Of a stretch of 64,000 nucleotides of DNA, positions 51,798 through 61,056 are shown one piece after another. Origin of the DNA: Mesorhizobium sp. M8A.F.Ca.ET.218.01.1.1 (GTDB lineage: Bacteria > Pseudomonadota > Alphaproteobacteria > Rhizobiales > Rhizobiaceae). How positions within the stretch are numbered: position 1 is the stretch's first letter; each line of letters opens with the position of its first letter. The stretch is taken from positions 125,397-189,396 of the forward strand of contig NZ_SRUZ01000008.1 in NCBI RefSeq assembly GCF_004791165.1, in the 5' to 3' direction. The translations under genes were made by a program, and so were the position numbers. The notes below the pieces were generated by a model that had not been told where the DNA came from, ran no database searches, and saw nothing but the letters and a program-made list of their open reading frames with translations.

Positions 51798-53147
51798 ATG
51801 GCCGAACGCTTCCAGAGCTTTGGCCTTGCCACGCCGCCTGCGGCAAGGGCGATGCATGCCGATGACGCCATTGCACTGCTGAAAGGCGGCCAGGCCAGGC
51901 AAGCATCGCTGCTTGCCTATGGCAATGGCCGGTCCTATGGCGATTCCTGCCAGAACCAGGCCGGCACGGTCATCGACATGCGGTCCCTGAACCGCATTCG
52001 CGGCTTCAACGCCGAGAGCGGCCTGCTCGAAGCGGATGCCGGTGTGCTGCTCGCGGATGCCATTGCACATGCCGCGCCTCACGGTTTCTTTCCGGCGGTG
52101 GTCCCCGGCACACAATTCGTCACGCTCGGCGGCGCCATCGCCAACGATGTCCATGGCAAGAACCATCACCGGCGCGGCACGTTCGGTTGCCATGTGGAAA
52201 GCTTCACCCTGCTGCGGTCGGACGGGCGTAGCTATCGCTGCTCGGCGACCGACAATCCGCGTCTGTTTCGGGCGACCATCGGGGGCATGGGCCTCACGGG
52301 CCTGATTCTGTCGGCCTCGATCCGGCTGATGCGGGTTCCGTCGCTCGACATCATCGAAAAGACGGCGCGGTTTCGCGATCTCGGCGAATATTTCGACCTT
52401 GCCGAGGCTGCGGACCAGGCCAATGAATATGCCGTCGCCTGGATCGACCAGCTTGCCGGTGGCCGCAACAGCGGACGGGGCTTGCTGTTTACCGGCAACC
52501 ACGCCGAGCATGGCTCGCACGCGGCCGCGCCTGCAAACGGGAAATTCTCGGTGCCGTTCCAGCCGCCTTTCAACGTGCTCAGCCGGCCGTTCCTGACCGC
52601 GTTCAACGCTGCCTACAGGTGGAAAAAACGCCCGGCTACCGTGCCGCGCCAGGTCGAATACCAGGGCTTTTTCTTCCCGCTCGACGGTGTGCACGACTGG
52701 AACAGGCTCTATGGCCCGAAGGGGCTGTTCCAGCATCAAAGCGTGGTCCCGGAAGAGGCGGCGCGCGCGATCGTGCCGGCATTGCTGACGGCTGCCCGCC
52801 AGTCCGGGCAGGGGTCGTTCCTCACCGTCCTGAAGCGCTTCGGCGGAGTCCGCTCGCCGGCACTGCTGTCGTTCCCGAGGCCGGGCTACACGCTGACGCT
52901 GGACTTCCCCAACAGGGGAGCGGCGACGCTTGCCCTGCTCGGCGAGCTCGACCGCATGACCATCGTGGCCGGCGGGGCGGTCAACCCTTACAAGGACGCA
53001 CGCATGTCGGCTGCGACCTTCACAGCTTCGTTCCCGGACTGGCCGAGACTGGAAGCGTTGCGCGATCCCGCCTTCATGTCCGATTTCTGGGCGCGGACGG
53101 CCGGGAGCATCGACCAGAGGCGCCGCGGCGCCGAGGCGGCCGAATAG
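51798..53147 (+). CDS. DprE1-like FAD oxidoreductase
   Basis: The 449-aa protein has a PCMH FAD domain (YGNGRSYGDS at about 41-50) and the DprE1-like HGKNHHRRGTFGCHV at about 119-133 followed by a long cap. DprE1 oxidises the 2'-OH of polyprenyl-phospho-ribose to a keto sugar, the first half of the epimerisation to arabinose. It follows the UbiA fusion by two bases. The equivalent of the drug-reactive Cys of DprE1 was not identified. Confidence 0.85.
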   Translation: MAERFQSFGLATPPAARAMHADDAIALLKGGQARQASLLAYGNGRSYGDSCQNQAGTVIDMRSLNRIRGFNAESGLLEADAGVLLADAIAHAAPHGFFPAVVPGTQFVTLGGAIANDVHGKNHHRRGTFGCHVESFTLLRSDGRSYRCSATDNPRLFRATIGGMGLTGLILSASIRLMRVPSLDIIEKTARFRDLGEYFDLAEAADQANEYAVAWIDQLAGGRNSGRGLLFTGNHAEHGSHAAAPANGKFSVPFQPPFNVLSRPFLTAFNAAYRWKKRPATVPRQVEYQGFFFPLDGVHDWNRLYGPKGLFQHQSVVPEEAARAIVPALLTAARQSGQGSFLTVLKRFGGVRSPALLSFPRPGYTLTLDFPNRGAATLALLGELDRMTIVAGGAVNPYKDARMSAATFTASFPDWPRLEALRDPAFMSDFWARTAGSIDQRRRGAEAAE

Positions 53148-53270
53148 ATAAAATTGGAATGAATCATGATTTTTGAATGCTTAACGGCAAGGTTTACTCA
53201 AAACAGTTTCGTGAGTTCACGAATCTTTTCAGGTTTGTATTACCTGATATTGCGGGGGTCGCGGGTTGAA

Positions 53271-53705
53271 ATGAAATATATCGTCTTCATTCTCTTTACG
53301 GTCATGACCAATGCCGCCGCGCAGCTTATGCTGAAGCAAGGCATGATGTCGCTCGGACCGATTTCGTTCGAGGGCACCAATCCGCTGATCAAGCTGTTGC
53401 AGATCGTCTTCAGCCCCTGGGTCTTCCTTGGCCTGTGCACCTTCGTCATTTCGATGGTCTCGCACCTCTATGTGCTTTCCAAAGTCGAACTCTCCTTTGC
53501 CTATCCGTTTCTCAGCCTGGCTTACGTCGCCGTCGCGATCTTCGCCTATTTCGTGTTCCGCGAGGATCTCAACGGCTGGCGCATCGCCGGCATCGCCTGC
53601 ATCTGCGTCGGCACGGTGCTGATCGCGCAAAGTGGGCGAGGGCATGAGGAGCAGAGCGCGTCCATCACCTCCGACAAGATACAAGCAAACGAGATCGTTC
53701 GATGA
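53271..53705 (+). CDS. EmrE/EamA-type small membrane protein, possible lipid-sugar flippase subunit
   Basis: The 144-aa protein has four hydrophobic segments (about 1-18, 45-65, 72-95, 100-120) and resembles ArnE/ArnF and SMR-type transporters. These proteins flip undecaprenyl-linked sugars. The ATG at 53271 gives the right N terminus (MKYIVFILF); upstream open frame is not homologous. It overlaps the SDR gene by ATGA. Confidence 0.7.
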   Translation: MKYIVFILFTVMTNAAAQLMLKQGMMSLGPISFEGTNPLIKLLQIVFSPWVFLGLCTFVISMVSHLYVLSKVELSFAYPFLSLAYVAVAIFAYFVFREDLNGWRIAGIACICVGTVLIAQSGRGHEEQSASITSDKIQANEIVR

Positions 53706-54709
53706 GACATGTGATTTTCGGCGGTGACGGCTTCGTCGGCCGCCACCTTGCGCCGAAGCTTGTGGCCGATGGTGAGGAAGTCGTCGTCGTCGACATCGCC
53801 AAGAGCGACCTTGCGCATTACCGCAATGTCCGCTTCATCAAGTGCGACGTCACCGACACGGGCTCGGTTGCCGCGGTCGGGCTGAAAGCCGACGACATGG
53901 TCTACAATTTGTCGGCCAAGATGCTGTCGCCTATCCAGGTGCGTGCCAAGCGGCACGATTTCTTCTTTCCGGTCAACGTCCACGGCACCGAGCACATCAT
54001 GCAGGCCATGGACAAGGCTGGCGCGCCGAAGCTTGTCCACTACACGACCGACATGATCTACGGCCACACGGTCACCCAGCCGATGACCGAGGAGCATCCG
54101 ATCGCGCCGCTCGGCGAATATGGCTGGTCGAAGCAGAAGACCGAGGAACTGGCCGCCGAATGGCGCAGGCGCGGCATGTCGATCTCGCTGTTTCGTCCGC
54201 GCCTGATCATCGGACCCGGCCGGCTCGGCATCCTGGAAAAGCTGTTCAAGCTGATCGACTGGAGTTTTCCGGTGCCGATGATCGGTTCGGGCCGCAACCC
54301 TTATCAATTCATCTCGGTGTTCGACTGCGCCGAGGCCGCACGCGCGGCCTGGAAGGCCGGTGTGCCCAACGAGGCCTACAATCTCGGCTCGCTCAACCCG
54401 CCGCCGGTGAGAAAATTGCTCGGCGACCTGATCCGGCATGCCGGCTCGAAGTCGATCCTGCTGCCTACGCCCGGCTGGGCGGTCAAGCGCACGCTCGACC
54501 TGCTCGATCTCATCAACCTGCCGATCATGGATCCCGAGCAATATCTGATCGCCGACGAGGAATGCGTGCTCGATGTATCCAAGGCCGAGCGCCAGCTCGG
54601 CTGGGTGCCGCAATACCGCGACGAGGACATGCTGATCGCCGCCTACAGCGAATACCGCGCCAAGAAGGCAGGTCCCGCTGTCGCCACCAAACATGTGCCC
54701 GGCGAATAG
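53702..54709 (+). CDS. NAD-dependent epimerase/dehydratase (extended SDR)
   Basis: The 335-aa protein has the Rossmann motif GGDGFVGRHL (about 7-16) and the active-site YGWSK. In this cluster it may do the reductive half of the ribose-to-arabinose conversion, the role of DprE2 in mycobacteria. DprE2 is a shorter classical SDR, so this is an analogue at best; it could instead build another nucleotide or lipid sugar. Confidence 0.8.
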   Translation: MRHVIFGGDGFVGRHLAPKLVADGEEVVVVDIAKSDLAHYRNVRFIKCDVTDTGSVAAVGLKADDMVYNLSAKMLSPIQVRAKRHDFFFPVNVHGTEHIMQAMDKAGAPKLVHYTTDMIYGHTVTQPMTEEHPIAPLGEYGWSKQKTEELAAEWRRRGMSISLFRPRLIIGPGRLGILEKLFKLIDWSFPVPMIGSGRNPYQFISVFDCAEAARAAWKAGVPNEAYNLGSLNPPPVRKLLGDLIRHAGSKSILLPTPGWAVKRTLDLLDLINLPIMDPEQYLIADEECVLDVSKAERQLGWVPQYRDEDMLIAAYSEYRAKKAGPAVATKHVPGE

Positions 54710-54769
54710 CGGCCTGCCAACACAGCTTATTGCGCACGACGCTGGTCGGAGCGCTGACAGGAGATTGAA

Positions 54770-56242
54770 ATGACCGTCATGGCCAAGCCGGAGCAGACGA
54801 ATACGCGCACCCTGGTCAGCGCGCCGACGCTGTCGCCCGCCACCATCGCCAAGCCCGACCTGATCAGCGTCGAGCAGGCCAAGGCGATGGATGTCGCAGG
54901 GATGACCGACCTGTTCAAGGCGCATCTCAACCCGGGCCAGCTGCATTTCATGAAGTTGCTCGGCTTCCACAAGATCAAGATCGAGCGTGCCGAGGGCATG
55001 TTCTACATCGACCAGAACGGCCGCAAGATCCTCGATTTCTTCGGCGGCTTCGGTTCGTTGGCCTTCGGCCACAACCATCCGCGCATTCTGGAAGTCCGCA
55101 AAAAATTCCAGGAGGAAAAGCGGCAGGAAATCGCCATCGCCTTCATGTCGCAATATGCGGCCGCGTTGGCGCACAACATCGCCAAATGCTCGCCTGGCGA
55201 TCTCGATATGGTGTTCCTCGGCTCGTCCGGCTCGGAAGCGATGGAAGCGGCGGTGAAGCTCGCCGAGCGCGCCGCCGGTCCGAAGCGGCCGAAGATCGTC
55301 TATGCTGAGAATTCCTTCCACGGCAAGACCAAGGGTGTGCTGGGCATCACCGACGGCCAGCTCTATCGCGCCGACTTCAAGATGGCCGACAACACGGTGC
55401 GCATTCCCTTCGCCGACGTCGAAGCCGTGGAGCGCCTGTTCCGCTCCGATCCGGAAGTCGGCGTCATCGTGCTGGAAACCATCCAGGGCGGCGGCGGCAT
55501 CATTCAGGCGCCGACTGAATACTGGCAAAAGCTGCGGGCGCTGTGCGACCAGTATGGCGTGCTGTGGGTCGCCGACGAAGTCCAGTGCGGCTATGGCCGC
55601 TCGGGCCGCTTCTATGCCTTCGAGCATTACGGCGTCGTGCCTGACGTGACGGCATTGGCCAAGTCGCTTGGCGCCGGCAAGGCAGCGGTCGGTGCGATGA
55701 TTGCGCGCCGCGAAATCTACATGAAGGCCTACGGCACGCCGAAGACGGCGATGATCCATGCCATGGCCACCTTCGGTGGCATGGGCGAGGCGTGCGCCAC
55801 CGCGATCGAGGGCATCAACGTGCTCTACGACGAGGGGCTGATCGACAACGCCGCCGTTACCGGCGATTACCTGCTGCAGCGCCTGCAGGCGCTCAGGGAA
55901 AAATACCCCAAGATCATCAAGGACGTGCGCGGCAAGGGTTTCATGATTGGCCTGGAGTTCCACGACTTCTCGCAGACCTTGCCTATGGTACTGCGCCCCA
56001 TCGTCAGCGTGCTCGACGACAAGCTGAAGGGCTCGCTATCCGGCTTCGTCGGCGCGCTGTTGTTGCGCGACTATGACGTGCTCGTCGCCTTCACCGAATA
56101 CAACCGCAACGTCATCCGGCTGGAGCCGCCGCTGATCTGCCAGCGCGAGCATGTCGACCGCTTCGTCGACGCCTTCGACAGCCTTTTGTCGCGCGGCATC
56201 GTGGCGATCGTGAAGGATTTCGTCAAAAGCCAAGTCCGTTAA
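54770..56242 (+). CDS. Class III pyridoxal-phosphate aminotransferase
   Basis: The 490-aa protein has VFLGSSGSEAMEAAVKLAER, LWVADEVQCGYGRSG and PLP lysine in TALAKSLGAGKAAVGAM, the class III pattern. Substrates of this class include omega-amino acids and ornithine. In a glycan cluster it could make an amino compound that decorates the lipid or sugar. It lies 60 bases after the SDR. Confidence 0.85.
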   Translation: MTVMAKPEQTNTRTLVSAPTLSPATIAKPDLISVEQAKAMDVAGMTDLFKAHLNPGQLHFMKLLGFHKIKIERAEGMFYIDQNGRKILDFFGGFGSLAFGHNHPRILEVRKKFQEEKRQEIAIAFMSQYAAALAHNIAKCSPGDLDMVFLGSSGSEAMEAAVKLAERAAGPKRPKIVYAENSFHGKTKGVLGITDGQLYRADFKMADNTVRIPFADVEAVERLFRSDPEVGVIVLETIQGGGGIIQAPTEYWQKLRALCDQYGVLWVADEVQCGYGRSGRFYAFEHYGVVPDVTALAKSLGAGKAAVGAMIARREIYMKAYGTPKTAMIHAMATFGGMGEACATAIEGINVLYDEGLIDNAAVTGDYLLQRLQALREKYPKIIKDVRGKGFMIGLEFHDFSQTLPMVLRPIVSVLDDKLKGSLSGFVGALLLRDYDVLVAFTEYNRNVIRLEPPLICQREHVDRFVDAFDSLLSRGIVAIVKDFVKSQVR

Positions 56243-56263
56243 CGAGGTTCGCTGAACACTGTC

Positions 56264-57496
56264 ATGCTGACCAAGTCGCCCTCTGCAAAGAATCCACTCG
56301 ACCGGCTCGTCGAGGCCGGTCTGGCGTGGGGTGAGGGAACTTATGCGCGGCTGGCGGCTCCGATCGGCGCCGCGGCTTTCGCGCTCTATATCCTTCTGAC
56401 GGCGTTCACGGCCTGGGTGATGCCCGACGCCAACTGGGACATGCTGCCCTATCTCGCCATATCGGAGGAGAGCACCTACCCCGATGCGCAAGCGCTGCAT
56501 GACTATGCCTACGACACCGTCAAATCGGGTGTCTCGGCCGGCGACTACAAGGCGCTGACCGACGATGGCGGCGGCTTCCGCAGCCACATGGCGCAGAACC
56601 CCGCCGACTTCCATTCGCTGCTCGGCATGTACCGGATCAAGTTCCTCTATGCCGAAATCCTGTCGACGCTAAGCGGGGTGATGTCACCGGTCGAGGCGAT
56701 GCGTCTGGTGCAGGTGTTTTCGGCACTGCTGTTCGGCGCGATCACGCTGCTCTGGCTGCGTTCGCAAAACGCATTGGCCCTGGCGCCGGTGGTCGGCGCG
56801 GTGCTGATCATGGCCGATTTCGGCGATGCGGCGCGCGCCTCGACGCCGGATCTGCTCACCTCGGCGCTGCTGCTCGGCGGGCTCTACGCCTACGTCAGAG
56901 GCCGCGAGGCGGCGACGGCGATCCTGCTCTTTCTCGCCTTCATGGTGCGACCGGACAATATTGTTTTCCTTGCTTTTTTCGCTGTGCTGCTGGTCGTCTT
57001 CCGGCAGCAGGCATGGGGCGCGCTGGCCGGCTTTGCCGCGTCCTTCATTGCCTATTTCGCCATTTCGCACTGGGCCCATCATCCCGGCTGGTGGCCGCAT
57101 CTTTGGTTCTCCAGCATCGAACAGCACTACAATATGGACGGGTTCGAGCCGGCCTTCTCGGTCATCGCCTATCTCAGGGCGTTCGCCACGTCGCTGCTGC
57201 GCGCCGTCAACCTGAACAGTTGGATCGGCGTTTCGGTGCTGGCGCTGGCCGGCTGGTATGCGGCGAGCCGTGCCGGCTTCAAGCTCGATCGCCGCGCCGG
57301 TATCCTTTTCGCGGCGCTGGTGCTCGGCGCGCTAGCCAAATTCACCGTCTTTCCGATCCACGATACGCGCATCTATTTCCCGCATCTGATCCCGCCATTC
57401 CTGCTGCTGGCACCGCCCTTCATGGAACTGTGGGCGGCGGTCGCCCGTGGCCAGCATCGCGCCGCCTTGCACGTCATTCCCGGAGACAAATCATGA
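56264..57496 (+). CDS. Polytopic membrane protein, probable GT-C type glycosyltransferase
   Basis: The 410-aa protein has about ten hydrophobic segments. After the first, an acidic and aromatic loop (MPDANWDMLPY, about 50-60) recalls the first periplasmic loop of GT-C enzymes, which use polyprenyl-phosphate sugars. I do not recognise the exact family. The stop overlaps the FkbM start (ATGA). It could be the enzyme that transfers the arabinose-like sugar. Confidence 0.55.
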   Translation: MLTKSPSAKNPLDRLVEAGLAWGEGTYARLAAPIGAAAFALYILLTAFTAWVMPDANWDMLPYLAISEESTYPDAQALHDYAYDTVKSGVSAGDYKALTDDGGGFRSHMAQNPADFHSLLGMYRIKFLYAEILSTLSGVMSPVEAMRLVQVFSALLFGAITLLWLRSQNALALAPVVGAVLIMADFGDAARASTPDLLTSALLLGGLYAYVRGREAATAILLFLAFMVRPDNIVFLAFFAVLLVVFRQQAWGALAGFAASFIAYFAISHWAHHPGWWPHLWFSSIEQHYNMDGFEPAFSVIAYLRAFATSLLRAVNLNSWIGVSVLALAGWYAASRAGFKLDRRAGILFAALVLGALAKFTVFPIHDTRIYFPHLIPPFLLLAPPFMELWAAVARGQHRAALHVIPGDKS

Positions 57497-58251
57497 GTTC
57501 GGTTTCCAGCCTGGCGCGCATTGCCCTGTCGCTTGGCCTTCCCGCCGGCCTGCTCGATCGCGGGCCGTCACTGCGCGGCACCAAATTCCTGGTCAAGGCG
57601 GCGCTGAGGGCGCATTTCGGTGTTGGCGGCCGGCCATTCCAGATGGTCAATGTCGGCGCCTGCGATGGCGCGCTGTTCGATGACGTGACGCCCTGGCTGC
57701 ACCGCATCCCAAGGGCCCGCGCCGTGCTGGTCGAGCCGATCCCGTACAATCAGAAGCGGCTACGCGCCAACTATCCAGATACGGAGCGCTTCATCATCGA
57801 GCCTGTGGCGGTGACCAGGACCAAGGGCACCATCACCGTCCACACTTTCGATGCCGCTGCCCTGGAGGCCGGCACGCTGCCGATCGAGTTCATCGGTTGC
57901 TCGTCGGTGACCGACACCAATTTGATGTCGGGCAAGAACGCCTGGGGCGAGGCCGATGCCAACTTCAACAAGTTCGCGCCGCATCTGAAAGACATCGAGG
58001 TGCCGTCGGAGACCTTGCAGACATTGCTCGACCGCAACGGCGTCAGCCATATCGACGCCTTCCTCGTCGATTGCGAAGGCGCCGACTGGATCGTCTTCGA
58101 ACAGCTCGACCTCAAGCGCTACCGTCCCGGCATGATCAAGATCGAGGTCGGTGCGCTGCCCGCCCTGGAAATCGGCCAGGTCGTGGTCAAGCTGAAGACC
58201 GCCGGCTACCAGGTCGGCTTCCAGGCCGAGGACGTCTGGGCGTTTGCCTGA
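57493..58251 (+). CDS. FkbM-family methyltransferase
   Basis: The 252-aa protein has the SAM-binding VNVGACDGALFDD (about 52-64), VEPIPYNQKRL and VDCEGADWIVFEQLDLKRYRP, all FkbM hallmarks. FkbM enzymes O-methylate sugars and polyketides. The ATG at 57493 is coupled to the preceding gene; the longer open frame to 57013 lies inside it. Last gene of the glycan cluster. Confidence 0.87.
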   Translation: MSSVSSLARIALSLGLPAGLLDRGPSLRGTKFLVKAALRAHFGVGGRPFQMVNVGACDGALFDDVTPWLHRIPRARAVLVEPIPYNQKRLRANYPDTERFIIEPVAVTRTKGTITVHTFDAAALEAGTLPIEFIGCSSVTDTNLMSGKNAWGEADANFNKFAPHLKDIEVPSETLQTLLDRNGVSHIDAFLVDCEGADWIVFEQLDLKRYRPGMIKIEVGALPALEIGQVVVKLKTAGYQVGFQAEDVWAFA

Positions 58252-58400
58252 CGGTAGCTGTTTTTCCTGAGCCACGACGGGTCGCGCCGCATCCGTGGCG
58301 TGTCGCAAACAGGCGGTAGCGCAGTGCCCGCCGCCTGCATATTGTGCGCCGATCAAACGGGCGCCGACGCCGCCCGCAACAGCACTTGGAGTCGCGGGCA

Positions 58401-60962
58401 ATGGCAGAATTTCCGAAAAAGGCGAAGGTCGTCATCATTGGCCTCGGCGGCATTGTCGGTGCATCGATCGCTCATCATCTGATCGAACGCGGCTGGGACG
58501 ACATTGTCGGCATCGACAAGTCGGGCATCCCGACCGATATCGGCTCGACCGCGCATGCGTCGGACTTCTGCTACACCACCAGCCACGATTTCCTGTCCTG
58601 CTGGACGACGCTCTATTCGATCGATTTCTACGAGAAGATGGGCCATTACGCGCGTGTCGGCGGCCTCGAGGTCGCCCGCGTCGGCGACGACAGCCGCATG
58701 GACGAGATCAAGCGCAAGATCGCTTCGGCCAAGGCCTTCGGCACGCGCGCCCGGCTGATCGAACCAGCCGAGATCAAGGAAAAATTCCCGCTGATCGAAC
58801 AGGATCTGGTGCAGGGCGGCCTGTGGGATCCGGACGCCGGCCTCGTCATCCCGCGCTCGCAGACGGTTGCCGGCAAGCTGGTCGACCAGGCGGAAGCGTC
58901 CGGCAAGCTCAAACCCTTCGCCAACACGCCGGCGAAGTCGCTTGTCGTCAAGGACGGCCGCATCAGCGCCGTGGTGACCGACCGCGGCACGATCGAGGCC
59001 GACTATGTCATCGTCTGCGCCGGCATCTGGGGACGGCTGATCGCCGAGATGGTCGGCGAGGATCTGCCGGTCATGCCGATCGACCATCCGCTGACCTTCT
59101 TCGGGCCCTACACCGAATTTGCCGGCACCGGCAAGGAGATCGGCTGGCCACTGCTGCGCGACCAGGGCAACTCGGCCTATATGCGCGACACCGGCGACCC
59201 CAAGACCGCCGAGGGCGGCCAGATCGAATGGGGCTATTACGAGGAGACCAATCCGCGCCTCTGCCACCCGCGCGATCTGCTTGAGAAGGACCAGGCACGG
59301 CTGTCGCCGTCGCAGCGCGATCTCGACATGGAGCAGATCCTGGCGCCGCTGGAACGCGCCATGGAACTGACGCCGATCCTGGGCGAACTCGGCTACAACG
59401 AGGGCCATTCCTTCAACGGCCTGCTGCAGGTGACCGCCGATGGCGGGCCGTCGATGGGCGAGAGCCAGAAGGTGAGGGGTCTCTGGTACGCCGTCGCCAT
59501 CTGGGTCAAGGACGGCCCCGGCATGGGCAAGCTGATCGCCGACTGGATGACCGACGGCCGCACCGCGATCGACCATCACGCCATCGATTATGCACGCTTC
59601 TACCTGCATCAGACCAAGGAGCAGTTCATCTGGGATCGCTGCACCGAGACGGCGATGAAGGTCTACAATCCGGCGGTGCATCCGCGCGAACCCTTCTCCA
59701 AGGGCCGCAACATCAGGCGCTCGCCGTTCTGGGAGCGCGAGAAGGAACTCGGCGGCTATTTCATGGAGCTCGGCGGCTGGGAGCGCGCGCATGGTTACGC
59801 CGCCAACGAGCATCTGCTCGAGAAGTATGGCAACCGGGTGCCCGTGCGCGAGAACGAGTGGGACAACCGCCACTTCTGGCGCGTCTCGAACGCAGAGCAT
59901 TTGGCGATGAGCGAGGATTGCGGCATCGTCAACCTCTCGCATTTCTCGATGTATGACATCGAGGGACCCGACCATGTCGCACTGCTGGAATGGCTGTGCG
60001 CGGCCAAGATCGGCGGCGACAACAACATCGGCAAGGGCATCTACACCCACTTCCTCGATGAGGAAGGCATGGTGCGCGCCGACTTCACCGTGATCCGCAT
60101 GGCCGACCGCTGCCGGCTGATCGACGGCGCCGATGCCGGGCCGCGCGACTTCCAGTACATGCGCCGCACGGCTCAGGACAAAGGGTTCGATGTCACCATC
60201 ACCGATGTGACCGAGAGGTACGTCACCATCGGCATCTGGGGGCCGAACGCCCGCACCACCTTGCAAAAGGTCGTCGAGAACCCGGATGGGCTTTCACCGG
60301 AGAATTTTCCATTCGCGGCGATCAAGCCGGTCCGCATCGGCGGCAAGGATGTCACCGCGTTCCGCATATCCTATGTCGGCGAGCAAGGCTGGGAACTGCA
60401 TATGCGCTACGAGGATGGCCTCGCCGTCTGGGACGCGCTGCGCTCGACCGGCGTCATGCCGTTCGGTGTCGAGACCTATGCCAACACCCGCCGCATGGAA
60501 AAGAGCCTGCGGTTGCAGAATGCCGACCTCTTGACCGAGTACAATCTGCTGGAGGCCGATCTCGCCCGTCCGAAGGTCAAGGAGAACGATTTCTGCGGCA
60601 AGGCCAAGCATGTCGAATACCGCGAACGCGCGCATCAGCCGGCCATGCTGTGCACGCTGGTGATGACCGAGAATACGGATTCCAGGGGTGTTGCCCGTTA
60701 TCCCGTCGGCATCATGCCGGTGATTGACCCGGAGAGCGGAGAAACGCTGGTCGACGAACTCGGCCGTCGCTCCTTCACCACATCGGTCGCCTACGGCCCG
60801 ACGATCGGCAAGAACATCGCGCTCGCCTATCTGCCCTGGGCCTATGCGCAGGAGGGCCGCAAGCTCATGGTCGAGTATTTCGGCGAGACCTATCCGGTCG
60901 AAGTCGTCGGCGTCGGTTACAGGCCGCTTTACGACCCGGAAAATCTGAAGCCGCGGAGCTGA
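58401..60962 (+). CDS. Divergent DMGDH-like flavoprotein (DAO-GcvT)
   Basis: The 853-aa protein has a Rossmann FAD motif (IIGLGGIVGASIAHHL, about 11-26), but the TWHAAG flavinylation motif of the other copies is replaced by STAHASDFC (about 50-58). GcvT domains are recognisable (VGEQGWELHMRYEDG). It is a separate branch of the DMGDH/sarcosine dehydrogenase superfamily and may hold FAD non-covalently and take another methylated substrate. It is the only gene between the glycan cluster and the next terminator. Confidence 0.82.
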   Translation: MAEFPKKAKVVIIGLGGIVGASIAHHLIERGWDDIVGIDKSGIPTDIGSTAHASDFCYTTSHDFLSCWTTLYSIDFYEKMGHYARVGGLEVARVGDDSRMDEIKRKIASAKAFGTRARLIEPAEIKEKFPLIEQDLVQGGLWDPDAGLVIPRSQTVAGKLVDQAEASGKLKPFANTPAKSLVVKDGRISAVVTDRGTIEADYVIVCAGIWGRLIAEMVGEDLPVMPIDHPLTFFGPYTEFAGTGKEIGWPLLRDQGNSAYMRDTGDPKTAEGGQIEWGYYEETNPRLCHPRDLLEKDQARLSPSQRDLDMEQILAPLERAMELTPILGELGYNEGHSFNGLLQVTADGGPSMGESQKVRGLWYAVAIWVKDGPGMGKLIADWMTDGRTAIDHHAIDYARFYLHQTKEQFIWDRCTETAMKVYNPAVHPREPFSKGRNIRRSPFWEREKELGGYFMELGGWERAHGYAANEHLLEKYGNRVPVRENEWDNRHFWRVSNAEHLAMSEDCGIVNLSHFSMYDIEGPDHVALLEWLCAAKIGGDNNIGKGIYTHFLDEEGMVRADFTVIRMADRCRLIDGADAGPRDFQYMRRTAQDKGFDVTITDVTERYVTIGIWGPNARTTLQKVVENPDGLSPENFPFAAIKPVRIGGKDVTAFRISYVGEQGWELHMRYEDGLAVWDALRSTGVMPFGVETYANTRRMEKSLRLQNADLLTEYNLLEADLARPKVKENDFCGKAKHVEYRERAHQPAMLCTLVMTENTDSRGVARYPVGIMPVIDPESGETLVDELGRRSFTTSVAYGPTIGKNIALAYLPWAYAQEGRKLMVEYFGETYPVEVVGVGYRPLYDPENLKPRS

Positions 60963-60996
60963 TCGCCCAGCGGTAGGGCTCGCATAGATTGGATCA

Positions 60997-61019
60997 GCCC
61001 GACCACGGCCGGGCTTTTC
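60997..61019 (+). terminator. Intrinsic terminator after the flavoprotein gene
   Basis: AGCCCG (60997-61002) pairs with CGGGCT (61011-61016) across an eight-base loop, followed by TTTTC and a further T-rich stretch. It lies 35 bases after the stop. Confidence 0.75.
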
Positions 61020-61056
61020 TCTTTTTCGGTGGACGATTCTCGCTTACCCTTGCGCA

